Assembly (NCBI RefSeq): GCF_022288725.1
Contig: NZ_JAKNTA010000023.1
Location: 1 to 43,477 of the forward strand
Source of the DNA: Kitasatospora sp. A2-31
GTDB lineage: Bacteria; Actinomycetota; Actinomycetes; Streptomycetales; Streptomycetaceae
Reading direction: 5' to 3'
Length of the DNA stretch: 43,477 bases
Under the pieces are notes generated by a model, which saw nothing but the letters and a program-made list of their open reading frames with translations, was not told the DNA's origin and searched no databases. The translations under genes were made by a program, and so were the position numbers. Shown here piece by piece: positions 32,670-40,466 of the stretch. Each line of letters opens with the position of its first letter. The first letter of the stretch is position 1.

Positions 32670-33155
32670 ATGACCACCGCCTCACCGAAGGCACCCGCCG
32701 ACGCGTCCCGCCCGGCCCCCACCGACCCGCTGGAGACCCGCATGAAGCCCATCGGCTACTGGCTCAACCGCACCGACCAGGCCCTCACCTCCAGCATGAA
32801 CGCCCTGCTCGCCGAGTACGGCCTCACCCGCCTGGCCTGGCAGGTCCTCAACGTCATCGCCGACGACCCGCAGGCCACCGACACCAGCGTGCGCACCGTC
32901 CTGGCCGCCAACGCCTCCCCCGCGGAACTGACCGCCGCCATCACCGCCGTGCTCACCGACCACTGGGCCACCCGCCCCTCCCCCGAGCACCTCGCCCTCA
33001 CCGACGCCGGCCGCGCCCGCCTCGCCCTGGCCGGCGAACGCGTCGCCGCCTTCCGCCAGGCCTCCACCGCCGGCATCACCCCCGAGGAGTACCGCACCGC
33101 CGTCAGCGTCCTGGAACGCATGACCCAGAACCTGACCACCGGCCCGGAACACTGA
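32670..33155 (+). CDS. MarR-like protein, second one of the locus
   Basis: 161 residues. KPIGYWLNRTDQALTSSMNALLAEYGLTRLAWQVLNVIADD is the MarR dimerisation and first helical part, and HLALTDAGRARLALAGERVAAFRQ the C-terminal helix. The recognition helix/wing between them (TVLAANASPAELTAAITAVLTDHWATRPSPEH) is atypical: it lacks the usual Ser/Thr-Arg-rich DNA-reading helix and the Asp-Arg-Arg wing. It may bind DNA weakly or act as a partner. ATG 32670 has GAGGGA upstream; ATG 32742 would trim a Pro/Ala-rich start. Confidence 0.75.
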   Translation: MTTASPKAPADASRPAPTDPLETRMKPIGYWLNRTDQALTSSMNALLAEYGLTRLAWQVLNVIADDPQATDTSVRTVLAANASPAELTAAITAVLTDHWATRPSPEHLALTDAGRARLALAGERVAAFRQASTAGITPEEYRTAVSVLERMTQNLTTGPEH

Positions 33156-33348
33156 GCCCGGCCCCAACCGGCCCCCCTGGCCCACCGGCCCCCTGGCCCA
33201 CCCCCCGAGGGGAGGTGGGGCCGGACGCCGTACCGCGACGGTCGGCCCCGAACCGACCGGGCCGCCCCACCTGGGCCGGTCGGGGGACGCCGTCCGCCTG
33301 TCGACGCCCGGTGGCGCCGGGTGACGCCGGGTGCGGCGCACACTCTCC

Positions 33349-33363
33349 CTGACGGTCCGTCAG
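33349..33363. promoter_or_regulatory. Palindromic operator upstream of the GH92 gene
   Basis: CTGACGG T CCGTCAG is a perfect 7+1+7 palindrome ending 26 bases before the GTG start. It is well placed to repress a promoter or block early elongation. The regulator is not next door. Confidence 0.55.
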
Positions 33364-33389
33364 AGACCTGCGGCTCAGCGGGAGGCAGC

Positions 33390-36323
33390 GTGCACCGGTC
33401 CCGACACCTCCCCCCGGCCCGGGCCTGGGCCGCGCTGCTGCTGGGTGTCGCCCTGCTGTCCGGCGGACCGGGCGCCCCGCACGCCGGCGCGACCGGCCCG
33501 CAGGGAGGCGGCCCCGACGCCGCAGCCACGCCCGCCACGTCCACGCCCGCCGCGCACGTGGTCGTCGACGACCCGGCGGGCTCCGTCAATCCGTACGTGG
33601 GCACCCGGCCCGACGCGCCGGACTGGGGCAACGGTGGCGCCGCCGGCAACACCTTCCCCGGCGCCTCGGCCCCGTTCGGCATGCTCCAGTGGAGCCCCGA
33701 CACCGCCACCTACCAGCACGGCGGCTACGCCTACGACGACCCCCGGATCAGCGGCTTCAGCCTCACCCACATCTCCGGGGCCGGCTGCGGCGACTACGGG
33801 ACCACCCCGTTCATGCCCGTGCTCGACCACACCCCCGTGCCGTACACCGGGTTCGCGCACGCCGACGAGCGGATCGCCCCCGGCTCGTACGAGGTCGCCC
33901 TCGCCAACGGGATCCGGGTCGAACTCGCCGCCACCCGGCGCACCGGCATCGCCCGCTTCACCTACCCCGCCGGACACACCCCCTCGCTCACCGTCGACGC
34001 CGGCCGGGCCTTCAACGACGCCTCCGGCGAGGTGACCATCGGCGAACGCACCATCTCCGGCCACACCGACAGCGGAGGCTTCTGCGGCACGGACAACCGG
34101 TACCGCATCTACTTCCACGCCGAGTTCGACCGGCCGTTCAGCCACGCCGACATCGGCAGCACCGGCCTCGGCGGCACCGACGCCGGTGCTGTGGCCGACC
34201 CCGGGCGCCGCACCGGCGCCGGCCACAGCACCGGCGTCGCCCCCACGCAGCCCCGGGGCGCAGCGGCCCCCGGCGGGGCGACGCCCCAGCGGACGCCCGT
34301 CGAGCGGCCGCTCGACGCCTCCGGCGCCCAGGCCGTCGTCTCCTTCGCCACCGGAGCCGACAGCGGAACCGACACCCCAGCCGGCACCGGCACCGCCGCC
34401 GGCCGCACCGTCACCGCCCGGGTCGGCATCTCCTTCGTCAGCCTCGACGGCGCCCGCGCCAACCTGGCGGCCGAACAGCGCGGCGCCGGCCTCGAGCGGA
34501 TCCGCGCCGAGACCCGCGCGCAGTGGAACCGCCTGCTCGCCCGGATCGCCGTCGACGGCGGCACCCCCGCCCAGCGGCGCATCCTCTACACCGCGCTCTA
34601 TCACGCGCTGCTGCACCCCGGCGTGTTCAGCGACGCCGACGGCCGCTACCTCGGCTTCGACGGGCACATCCGTACCGCCCGCCCCGGCCACACCCAGTAC
34701 GCCGACTACTCGGGCTGGGACGTCTACCGCTCCCAGATCCAGCTGGTCGCGCTGATCGCCCCCGACGAAGCCGCCGACATCGCCCAGTCCCTCACCGACC
34801 AGGCCGCCACGGCCGGCTACTTCGACCGCTGGACCCTGGCCAACGGCGGCACCGGCGTCATGGTCGGCGACCCGCTGCCCGCCATGGCCGCCTCCGTCCA
34901 CGCCTTCGGCGCCACCGGCTTCGACGCCCACCGGCTGCTGCGCCTCGCCCTTGACGGCAGCCACGACGAACGCGAGCGGCCCGGCCACCGGCCGTACGGG
35001 GCGCTGGGCTTCGTCCCCGAGGGCACCGACGACGTCTGGGGGCCGGCCGCCACCACCCTGGAGTACACCAGCGCCGACTTCGCCCTCGCCCAACTCGCCG
35101 CCCGGCTCGGCGACTTCCCCGCCCACCAGGGCCTGCTGCGGCGCTCCGCCAACTGGCGCAACCTCGTCAACGCCGACAGCCGCCACCTCCAGCCGCGCCG
35201 CGCGGACCACAGTTGGCCCTCCTTCCGCCCCGAGCAGAGCGAAGGCTTCGTCGAGGGCAGCGCCGCCCAGTACACCTGGATGGTCCCCTACAACCATCGC
35301 GGCCTGTTCGACGCGATGGGCGGCAACGAGGCCGCCGCCGCCCGGCTCGACGCGTTCTTCACCGAACTGAACGCCGGCGGCCGCTCCCCCCACGCCTACC
35401 TGGGCAACGAGCCCTCGCTCAACACCCCGTGGGCGTACGCCTACGCGGGCCGGCCGCACCGCACCCAGGACGTGGTCCGGCGCGCCCTCACCACGCTGTT
35501 CGCCGACACCCCGGGCGGCGAGCCCGGCAACGACGACCTCGGCGAGATGTCCGCCTGGGCGGTGTGGGCGGCTCTCGGGATGTACCCGCAGGCCCCCGGC
35601 CGGGCCGAACTCGTCCTCGCCAGCCCGCTGTTCCCCCGCATCACCGTGTACCGCGGCGGCAGCGGCCGCACCATCGACGTGAGCGCGCCCGGCGCCTCCG
35701 AGAGCGTCCGCTACGTGCACGCGCTGCGCACCGACGGCCGTTTCACCCAACGGCCCTGGGTGAGCGAGGACTTCGTCCGCCGGGGCGGCACCCTCGCCTT
35801 CACCCTGGCCGCCGACCCGGACCCCGCCTGGGGCGCCGACCCCGCGGACGCGCCGCCCTCCTTCGACGTGGGCCCCGCCGCACCGGCGACCGGCCCGCTC
35901 ACCACCCCCGGCCACGCCTGCCTGAGCGCCGGCGCCCCCGGCGCCCCCGGTGCGGACGGTGCGGACGGTGCCGCCGGTGCGGACGGTGCGGACGGTGCCG
36001 CCGGTGCGGACGGTGCGGACGGCGTGCCGGTGCGGCTCACCGCCTGCACCGGCGGCGCCGACCAGCGCTGGACGGCCGCCCCTGACGGCACCCTGCGCAC
36101 AGGCGGAGGCTGCCTGGACGTCACCGGCGGCCGCCCGGACGCCGGCACCCCCGCCCAGCTGTGGACCTGCAACGGCACCGGCGCCCAACAGTGGTGGCCC
36201 CGCCCGGACGGCTCACTCCTCCACCCGCCCTCCGGCCGCTGCCTCACCGCCACGGCACCGGCCCCCGCGCTCCACCCCTGCGACGCCACGAACCCGGCCC
36301 AGCACTTCTCACTCCCCCACTGA
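33390..36323 (+). CDS. Secreted GH92 alpha-mannosidase with C-terminal ricin-B-type lectin domain
   Basis: 977 residues. A signal peptide (about 1-35, WAALLLGVALLSGGPGAPHAGA) precedes the GH92 N-domain, NPYVGTRP and NTFPGASAPFGMLQWSPDT, with ISGFSLTHISGAGCGDYG after it. Catalytic-domain motifs are EGSAAQYTWMVPYN (Glu622), GNEPSLNTPWAY and NDDLGEMSAWAVWAALGMYP (Asp715/Asp716), all as in the Ca-dependent GH92 exo-mannosidases. A 40-residue low-complexity insert lies near 265-310. A GADGADGAA linker (about 854-879) joins a ricin-type domain with QRW and QWW segments. GTG 33390 has GGGAGG upstream. It would trim mannose from glycans outside the cell. Confidence 0.93.
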   Translation: MHRSRHLPPARAWAALLLGVALLSGGPGAPHAGATGPQGGGPDAAATPATSTPAAHVVVDDPAGSVNPYVGTRPDAPDWGNGGAAGNTFPGASAPFGMLQWSPDTATYQHGGYAYDDPRISGFSLTHISGAGCGDYGTTPFMPVLDHTPVPYTGFAHADERIAPGSYEVALANGIRVELAATRRTGIARFTYPAGHTPSLTVDAGRAFNDASGEVTIGERTISGHTDSGGFCGTDNRYRIYFHAEFDRPFSHADIGSTGLGGTDAGAVADPGRRTGAGHSTGVAPTQPRGAAAPGGATPQRTPVERPLDASGAQAVVSFATGADSGTDTPAGTGTAAGRTVTARVGISFVSLDGARANLAAEQRGAGLERIRAETRAQWNRLLARIAVDGGTPAQRRILYTALYHALLHPGVFSDADGRYLGFDGHIRTARPGHTQYADYSGWDVYRSQIQLVALIAPDEAADIAQSLTDQAATAGYFDRWTLANGGTGVMVGDPLPAMAASVHAFGATGFDAHRLLRLALDGSHDERERPGHRPYGALGFVPEGTDDVWGPAATTLEYTSADFALAQLAARLGDFPAHQGLLRRSANWRNLVNADSRHLQPRRADHSWPSFRPEQSEGFVEGSAAQYTWMVPYNHRGLFDAMGGNEAAAARLDAFFTELNAGGRSPHAYLGNEPSLNTPWAYAYAGRPHRTQDVVRRALTTLFADTPGGEPGNDDLGEMSAWAVWAALGMYPQAPGRAELVLASPLFPRITVYRGGSGRTIDVSAPGASESVRYVHALRTDGRFTQRPWVSEDFVRRGGTLAFTLAADPDPAWGADPADAPPSFDVGPAAPATGPLTTPGHACLSAGAPGAPGADGADGAAGADGADGAAGADGADGVPVRLTACTGGADQRWTAAPDGTLRTGGGCLDVTGGRPDAGTPAQLWTCNGTGAQQWWPRPDGSLLHPPSGRCLTATAPAPALHPCDATNPAQHFSLPH
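35949..36024 (+). repeat. 27-base coding repeat encoding a collagen-like linker
   Basis: Nearly three copies of a 27-base unit (built of GGTGCGGAC and GGTGCCGCC) encode Gly-Ala-Asp / Gly-Ala-Ala triplets between the mannosidase and lectin domains. Every third residue is Gly, as in collagen-like linkers. Confidence 0.8.
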
Positions 36324-36385
36324 CCCGGCACAGTCAGCCGGGCGTAGCGGACCTCGGACGGGCTCCCCTCCGCCGTCGGACAGGA

Positions 36386-36517
36386 TCAGGGCGTCAGGTC
36401 GATGATCCGGACCGGCTGCGCACTCCAGCGCCGCGGGTCGACGGTGGCGACCACGGCACCGGCCGGGCGTTCCGGGGTCGGCGCCGCGGCGTGGCGGGTG
36501 GCCTGCTGCGCGGTCAC
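36386..36517 (-). CDS. Small protein translationally coupled to the DUF6308-like gene
   Basis: 43 residues from GTG 36517, which overlaps the upstream gene stop by four bases (GTGA). The protein is basic and Pro/Ala-rich at the start (TAQQATRHAAAPTPERP) and ends AVVATVDPRRWSAQPVRIID plus three residues. No family is recognised. The tight overlap is the main support for it being a gene. Confidence 0.45.
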   Translation of the reverse strand: MTAQQATRHAAAPTPERPAGAVVATVDPRRWSAQPVRIIDLTP

Positions 36518-37185
36518 CGGGTGTCGGTCGCTGCGCCGCCGGGGCCGGCGGTGCAGCCGGTGGCTGCGTGTTCCCAGATGACGATGTCGGCGGCCCGCAG
36601 GGGGCTGAGGGGGCGGCCGTCCGGGGTGGTGACGGGGGCGGCCAGGTCGGTCAGCCAGGCGCGGTGGCGGCGCAGGTCGTTCTGGAGCAGCGGCCAGAGG
36701 GTGCGGGGGGTGTCCTGGTAGGCGCCGGTGGGTGGGGTCAGGCCGGTGTAGAAGCGGTGGATGCTGCGGTCGAAGATCGGGACGAGGCGGGGCCGCTTGC
36801 GGTGGAGGATCTTGGTGACGGCGACGGCCTTCACCCCGGCCACGTCCCGGCTCGCGGCCAGGGCCCGGTCCACCAGGGCCCACGGGCCGGCGGGGTCGTC
36901 GAGCGCGAGGTCGAGGAAGTCGGCCGTGGCGCAGGCCTCGTCGTCCAGGACGGCCTGCATCGCGCGCAGCAGGCCGGCGCCCGGGCCGTCGGGCTGGAAG
37001 AGGGGGACGACCTGGCGGTGGCCGAGCGGGACGCTGAGGAGGGCCGGGGCGAGGCAGTCCACCGGTTCCAGTGCCGCGGGGTCGCCCTGGCGGTCGTAGG
37101 TGGCGAAGGCCCGCCGTCCGCCGGGGTCGGTGTAGTCGTGCAGGTGGCGCTGGGCGCAGGCGTGCAGTGCCGCGATGCCCGGCAT
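36514..37185 (-). CDS. DUF6308-like protein of unknown function
   Basis: 223 residues, no signal or membrane segment. The conserved-looking core is DCLAPALLSVPLGHRQVVPLF (about 43-63) and VAVTKILHRKRPRLVPIFDRSIHRFY (about 118-143), as in DUF6308-type proteins; no activity is known to me. ATG 37185 is preceded by AGGGGGA. It is on the strand opposite the GH92 gene and converges on it, followed by the coupled 43-residue ORF. The family name is from memory of the KxLHRKRPxLxPxFD motif and should be treated as tentative. Confidence 0.6.
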   Translation of the reverse strand: MPGIAALHACAQRHLHDYTDPGGRRAFATYDRQGDPAALEPVDCLAPALLSVPLGHRQVVPLFQPDGPGAGLLRAMQAVLDDEACATADFLDLALDDPAGPWALVDRALAASRDVAGVKAVAVTKILHRKRPRLVPIFDRSIHRFYTGLTPPTGAYQDTPRTLWPLLQNDLRRHRAWLTDLAAPVTTPDGRPLSPLRAADIVIWEHAATGCTAGPGGAATDTR

Positions 37186-37279
37186 GCGGTCCCCCTGGGT
37201 TGGTCTGGGCCCGGGCCGGTGCGGCCCGGGCCTCTCCTGTATCACAGGGCCCGGGGGGTGGTGGTCCGTTCGCCGGGTC

Positions 37280-37693
37280 CTACGAGGGGGCGCGGGTCAG
37301 TTCGCACCTCCCGTCGGTGCAGGAGCGGCGCAGCCGGCCGGCGGAGACGGTTTCGGCGAGGCCGATCGCCCAGCACATCGGGCAGCCGCGTAGGGCGATG
37401 AGGCCGACGGGGGCGAGCAGCAGGCTCGCCGGGCCGGTGGCCGGCAGCAGGGCCAGGGAGGCGGCGAGGGCGCCGAACCCGAGGGCGCCGCGGGCCAGGT
37501 GGCGCGGGACGGTGGCGCTGGCGAAGCCGCCGCGCGTGGGTGCGGCGCGCCCGCCAGGGGCCTCGGCGGGGGTGTCCGGTGCAGCGGGGGTGTCCGGGGT
37601 AGGGGCGGGCGTGGTGGTGCGGGTCGCGGTGGTGCGGGTCGCGGTGGTGCGGGTCGCGGTGGTGCGGGTCGCGGTGGTGAGGTCGAGCTTCAT
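37280..37693 (-). CDS. Membrane protein with CPMCW motif, third gene of a sigma-factor operon
   Basis: 137 residues. The N-terminus has four TTATR-type repeats, then a Pro/Ala region, then two hydrophobic helices (LARGALGFGALAASLALLPA, ASLLLAPVGLIALR) followed by GCPMCWAIGLAETV and a tail with RRSCTDGRCE. The helix pair with a CPxC/CP motif resembles DUF2892-type inner-membrane proteins. ATG 37693 overlaps the sigma factor stop by four bases (ATGA). Four Cys in the tail could sense redox or bind metal, so it may regulate the sigma factor, but it is not a classic zinc-finger anti-sigma protein. Confidence 0.7.
   Translation of the reverse strand: MKLDLTTATRTTATRTTATRTTATRTTTPAPTPDTPAAPDTPAEAPGGRAAPTRGGFASATVPRHLARGALGFGALAASLALLPATGPASLLLAPVGLIALRGCPMCWAIGLAETVSAGRLRRSCTDGRCELTRAPS
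37621..37680 (-). repeat. Four perfect 15-base tandem repeats
   Basis: GGGTCGCGGTGGTGC is repeated four times (the last copy ends in A) inside the 5' part of the CPMCW membrane protein gene, encoding the TTATR repeats. As multiples of three they can expand or contract without breaking the frame. Confidence 0.85.
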
Positions 37694-38280
37694 GGTGCGT
37701 TCCCCCTCGGGGCGGCGGCCGGTTCTTCGCGCAGGGCCTCGCGGACCGTCGAACGGGCGCGGTGCAGGCGGGACTTCATCGCGGCGGTGCTCAGGCCGAG
37801 CCGGTCGGCGACGGTGCGGCCGGGCAGGCCCTGGATGTCCCGCATGACCAGCACCTGCCGCTGGTCGGCGGGCAGGGCGGCGACGGCGGCCGCGACGCGT
37901 TCGGCCTCCAGGCGCAGCAGGACGTCCTCCTCGGCGGACCGGGCGGTGGTGCCGGTCCGGGCGGCTGCGTCGTCCCGGTCGGGGTCGCCGGCCGGTGGGC
38001 GGTGGAGCAGGCCGCGGGTGCGGCGCAGGCATTCGTTGCGCACGATGCGGAACATCCACGACGCCAGCGCCCCGGAGGCGCGCAGCATGCCGATCTTGCG
38101 GTAGAGGATGATCAGCGCTTCCTGGGCGGCGTCCTCGGCGTCCTGGGGTGTGGCGCACAGCGAGTGGGCGAAGCGCTGGACGTGGGGGTGGGAGCCGTGG
38201 ATCAGGGCGGTGAGGGCCTCGGCGTCGCCGCGTTGTGCCGCGGTGACCAGGGTGGCGCCGGGCCAGCTGTGGTCAGCCAC
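37690..38280 (-). CDS. ECF-type RNA polymerase sigma factor
   Basis: 196 residues. Region 2 runs about 10-90 (SLCATPQDAEDAAQEALIILYRK with region 2.1-2.2, then ASWMFRIVRNECLRRTR), a charged linker follows, and region 4 is VAALPADQRQVLVMRDIQGL plus RTVADRLGLSTAAMKSRLHRARS. It would direct RNA polymerase to a small regulon. GTG 38280 overlaps the end of the 31-residue ORF by eight bases, and its own stop overlaps the CPMCW gene. No standard anti-sigma factor is present, so control may come from the small membrane proteins on either side. Confidence 0.93.
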   Translation of the reverse strand: MADHSWPGATLVTAAQRGDAEALTALIHGSHPHVQRFAHSLCATPQDAEDAAQEALIILYRKIGMLRASGALASWMFRIVRNECLRRTRGLLHRPPAGDPDRDDAAARTGTTARSAEEDVLLRLEAERVAAAVAALPADQRQVLVMRDIQGLPGRTVADRLGLSTAAMKSRLHRARSTVREALREEPAAAPRGNAP

Positions 38281-38368
38281 GCTGACGCCTGCGGCGGCGC
38301 AGCAGCGTGACGGTGCACGCGCACAGCAGCAGCGCGCCGGCTGCGACGGCGATGACGACGGCGGTCAT
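38273..38368 (-). CDS. 31-residue single-pass membrane peptide, first gene of the sigma operon
   Basis: ATG 38368 with GGGAGGA at ideal spacing encodes MTAVVIAVAAGALLLCACTV, then TLLRRRRRQRG and a stop at 38273-38275. It has one membrane helix with two Cys (C16, C18) and a very basic cytosolic end. It overlaps the sigma factor start by eight bases, so ribosomes finishing it are placed to start the sigma gene. It may be a membrane tether or sensor for the sigma factor or simply a coupling leader; no family is recognised. Confidence 0.6.
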   Translation of the reverse strand: MTAVVIAVAAGALLLCACTVTLLRRRRRQRG

Positions 38369-38602
38369 GGGGGTCCTCCCGGTGGGTGGGGTGCGTGGCG
38401 GACGCGGTCGTCCGCACGGCGTACGGCTATGAGAGGCACGGCGGGCGCGAAAGGATTCACCCGGGTCGGTGCCGGTGGGCGCCGTCGGCCAACGCACGGG
38501 GTTGATCGTATGAACATCACCTGAACCGGGCTCAGGGGCCCCCGGTCGGCTGCCTAAGCTGCGGCCGTCAGTCTTGATCACTCCAGTCGGAGAGACCCCA
38601 CC

Positions 38603-39487
38603 ATGCTCATCCTGTCCCTGCTGTTCCTGGCCGTCGGCGTCGTGCTGCTGATACTGCGGTGGCGCGAGGTCGGTTCCTGGCCGGTCACCCTGGGCGGCAT
38701 CGTCGCCGGCGTCCTCGGGCTGCTGCTGGGGCTCACGACCTTCGTGCACGTGGTCGAGCCGACCGAGGTGGCGGTGCCCACCAGCCTCGGCAAGGTCGGC
38801 ACCACCTGGCAGCCGGGGCTGCACTTCAAGTCGCCGCTGACCGACGTGACCACCTTCTCGACCCGGCCCGCCGATCTCGACCTGACCGGTGACTCCACCG
38901 TGGAGGTCCGCTCCTCCGAGGGCGGGGTGCTGTTCGCCGACCTCACGGTGAAGTGGTCGATCGACCCGCAGCACACCGTCGAGCTGTTCAAGCTGGCCGG
39001 CAGCGCGGAGGCCGTCCAGCAGCGGCTGGTCTACCCGGACAGCCGGGAGATCGTCCGCAACGTCTTCGCCCGCCACACCAGCGTCGAGGGCTACAGCTCG
39101 CAGCGGGAGGCGATCAGCTCGGAGATCGACAAGCTGATCACCGCCCGGCTGGCCCCGCGCGGGATCCTCGTCAACGGCGTCAACCTGCGCAACGTGCGGC
39201 CGAGCGACGGCCTGCAGAAGGCCATCGACCAGAAGATCGCGCAGGACCAGTCCACCGCCCAGGCGGAGGCGGCCGTGCGCACGGCCAAGGCCGAGGCGGA
39301 GAAGCGCAGGATCGAGGCCGAGAGCACCGCGGCCGCCAACGCCGCGATCGCCAACTCGCTGACCGACAAGATCCTGCTGAGCCAGTGCATCGAGGCGTTC
39401 AAGGCCGCGGCGGAGAAGAACCCCGTCTACGCCAGCCCGTGCGGTGCCGGTGGCACGCCGGTCATCGTGGACGGCACCAAGCGCTGA
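38603..39487 (+). CDS. SPFH/Band-7 (prohibitin-like) membrane protein
   Basis: 294 residues. Two N-terminal membrane segments (LILSLLFLAVGVVLLILRW and VTLGGIVAGVLGLLLGLTTFV) precede the SPFH domain (VVEPTEVAVPTSLGKV, LFADLTVKWSIDPQHTV, LVYPDSREIVRNVFARHTSVEGY). An Ala/Glu/Lys coiled coil (about 210-255) and a Cys-containing tail follow. Such proteins form ring assemblies at membrane microdomains and scaffold proteases or transporters. ATG 38603 has GGAGAGA upstream. It is divergent from the sigma operon, with 234 bases between the starts, which could hold a sigma-dependent promoter. Confidence 0.9.
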   Translation: MLILSLLFLAVGVVLLILRWREVGSWPVTLGGIVAGVLGLLLGLTTFVHVVEPTEVAVPTSLGKVGTTWQPGLHFKSPLTDVTTFSTRPADLDLTGDSTVEVRSSEGGVLFADLTVKWSIDPQHTVELFKLAGSAEAVQQRLVYPDSREIVRNVFARHTSVEGYSSQREAISSEIDKLITARLAPRGILVNGVNLRNVRPSDGLQKAIDQKIAQDQSTAQAEAAVRTAKAEAEKRRIEAESTAAANAAIANSLTDKILLSQCIEAFKAAAEKNPVYASPCGAGGTPVIVDGTKR

Positions 39488-39514
39488 GACCGCCGGGCGG
39501 CGGACCGTGCGGGC

Positions 39515-40231
39515 TCAGGCCTGCGGGGTCTGGGGCGGGCCGTCGGCCCGGCCGTCGCCGCGAGGCCCCTCGGCGAGGTCGTCCTGGTCGGCGGCCGCGC
39601 GCACCAGGTCGGGCAGCAGCTCCGCCACCGCCGCGGTCAGCGCCCCCAGCGTCCGGCCGTCGGGGAGCGGGTGCCACAGCAGGCACACCTCGGCGTCGAG
39701 GAAGGACACCGCCGGCGCCCCGACGGCCACCAGCCGCTCCGCCAGCCCCCCGTCCAGCAGCGCCTCCTCCAGGGCGGCGGTGTCCTGGCCGCGCGGCCCG
39801 TAGACCAAGCCCTGCGGCCACCGGATGTGCTGCGCCGCGCTGCTCCAGTCACGCTCCAGCGTGGCCCGCGGCAGCGGCTGCGCCACCTTGGTGCAGACGG
39901 CCAGCCACAGGTCCACGTCGCGCTCCAGCTGCTTGACCAGGACCGAGACCGTCGCCTCCTTGCCCGTGAGCGGCCCGGTCAGCGTGAGCGGCCCGCTCGC
40001 CGTCTCGCTCGCGCGGGTCCGGGCGGTCAGCCAGGGGAAATGCGCCAGGTGGCCCTGCCAGCGCGGCGCCTTCAGGTCGTGCAGGCGCCAGCCCGGCTGC
40101 TGCGCCAGCCCCTTGATCCCCGTGCCCACCCGCGTGGCGCCCACGGCCTTCTTGGTGCCGCGCGCCGCCATGACCACCGCCACGACGAAGGTCAGCCCGC
40201 AGCCCAGCAGGAACAGCATGCCACCGATCAT
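39515..40231 (-). CDS. Hypothetical membrane-anchored protein
   Basis: 238 residues. One N-terminal membrane helix (MLFLLGCGLTFVVAVVMAA) and a soluble remainder with alternating strands (WRLHDLKAPRWQGHLAHF, PLTLTGPLTGKEATVSVLV) and a later helix-rich part (LGALTAAVAELLPDLVRAA). The acidic, Gly-rich tail is probably disordered. No family is recognised. ATG 40231 (MIGGMLF) fits the helix start. It converges on the SPFH gene with 27 bases between the stops. Confidence 0.7.
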   Translation of the reverse strand: MIGGMLFLLGCGLTFVVAVVMAARGTKKAVGATRVGTGIKGLAQQPGWRLHDLKAPRWQGHLAHFPWLTARTRASETASGPLTLTGPLTGKEATVSVLVKQLERDVDLWLAVCTKVAQPLPRATLERDWSSAAQHIRWPQGLVYGPRGQDTAALEEALLDGGLAERLVAVGAPAVSFLDAEVCLLWHPLPDGRTLGALTAAVAELLPDLVRAAADQDDLAEGPRGDGRADGPPQTPQA

Positions 40232-40466
40232 CTGATCTCCCCGGGGCTCCCCCGCACAGCCAGGGGCGGTGCGTGATCGTCCGTCATACGGCTACCGGTG
40301 GAGGGGACACGCACAGCGCGCTCGCCGGTTCCGCCTCGCCCGGATTCCCCCGGCCGAATCGCGGGCGGCGCGGTCACGCACGTCCGGGACGGGGCCGGGG
40401 GGCCGGGGGCGGGGGCGGGGCGGCGGGGGCGGGGCGGGGCGGCGGGTGTGGGCGAGGATGGCGCCC

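Noticed and set aside
33375..36188. Long minus-strand frame opposite the GH92 gene
   Set aside because: Antisense shadow; the GH92 and lectin motifs are on the plus strand with a signal peptide and ribosome site.
38426..38460. GTGAATC and CTCATAGC on the minus strand as an ECF-type promoter for the sigma operon
   Set aside because: Spacing of about 20 bases between the elements is longer than usual and the motif does not match one I can name with confidence.
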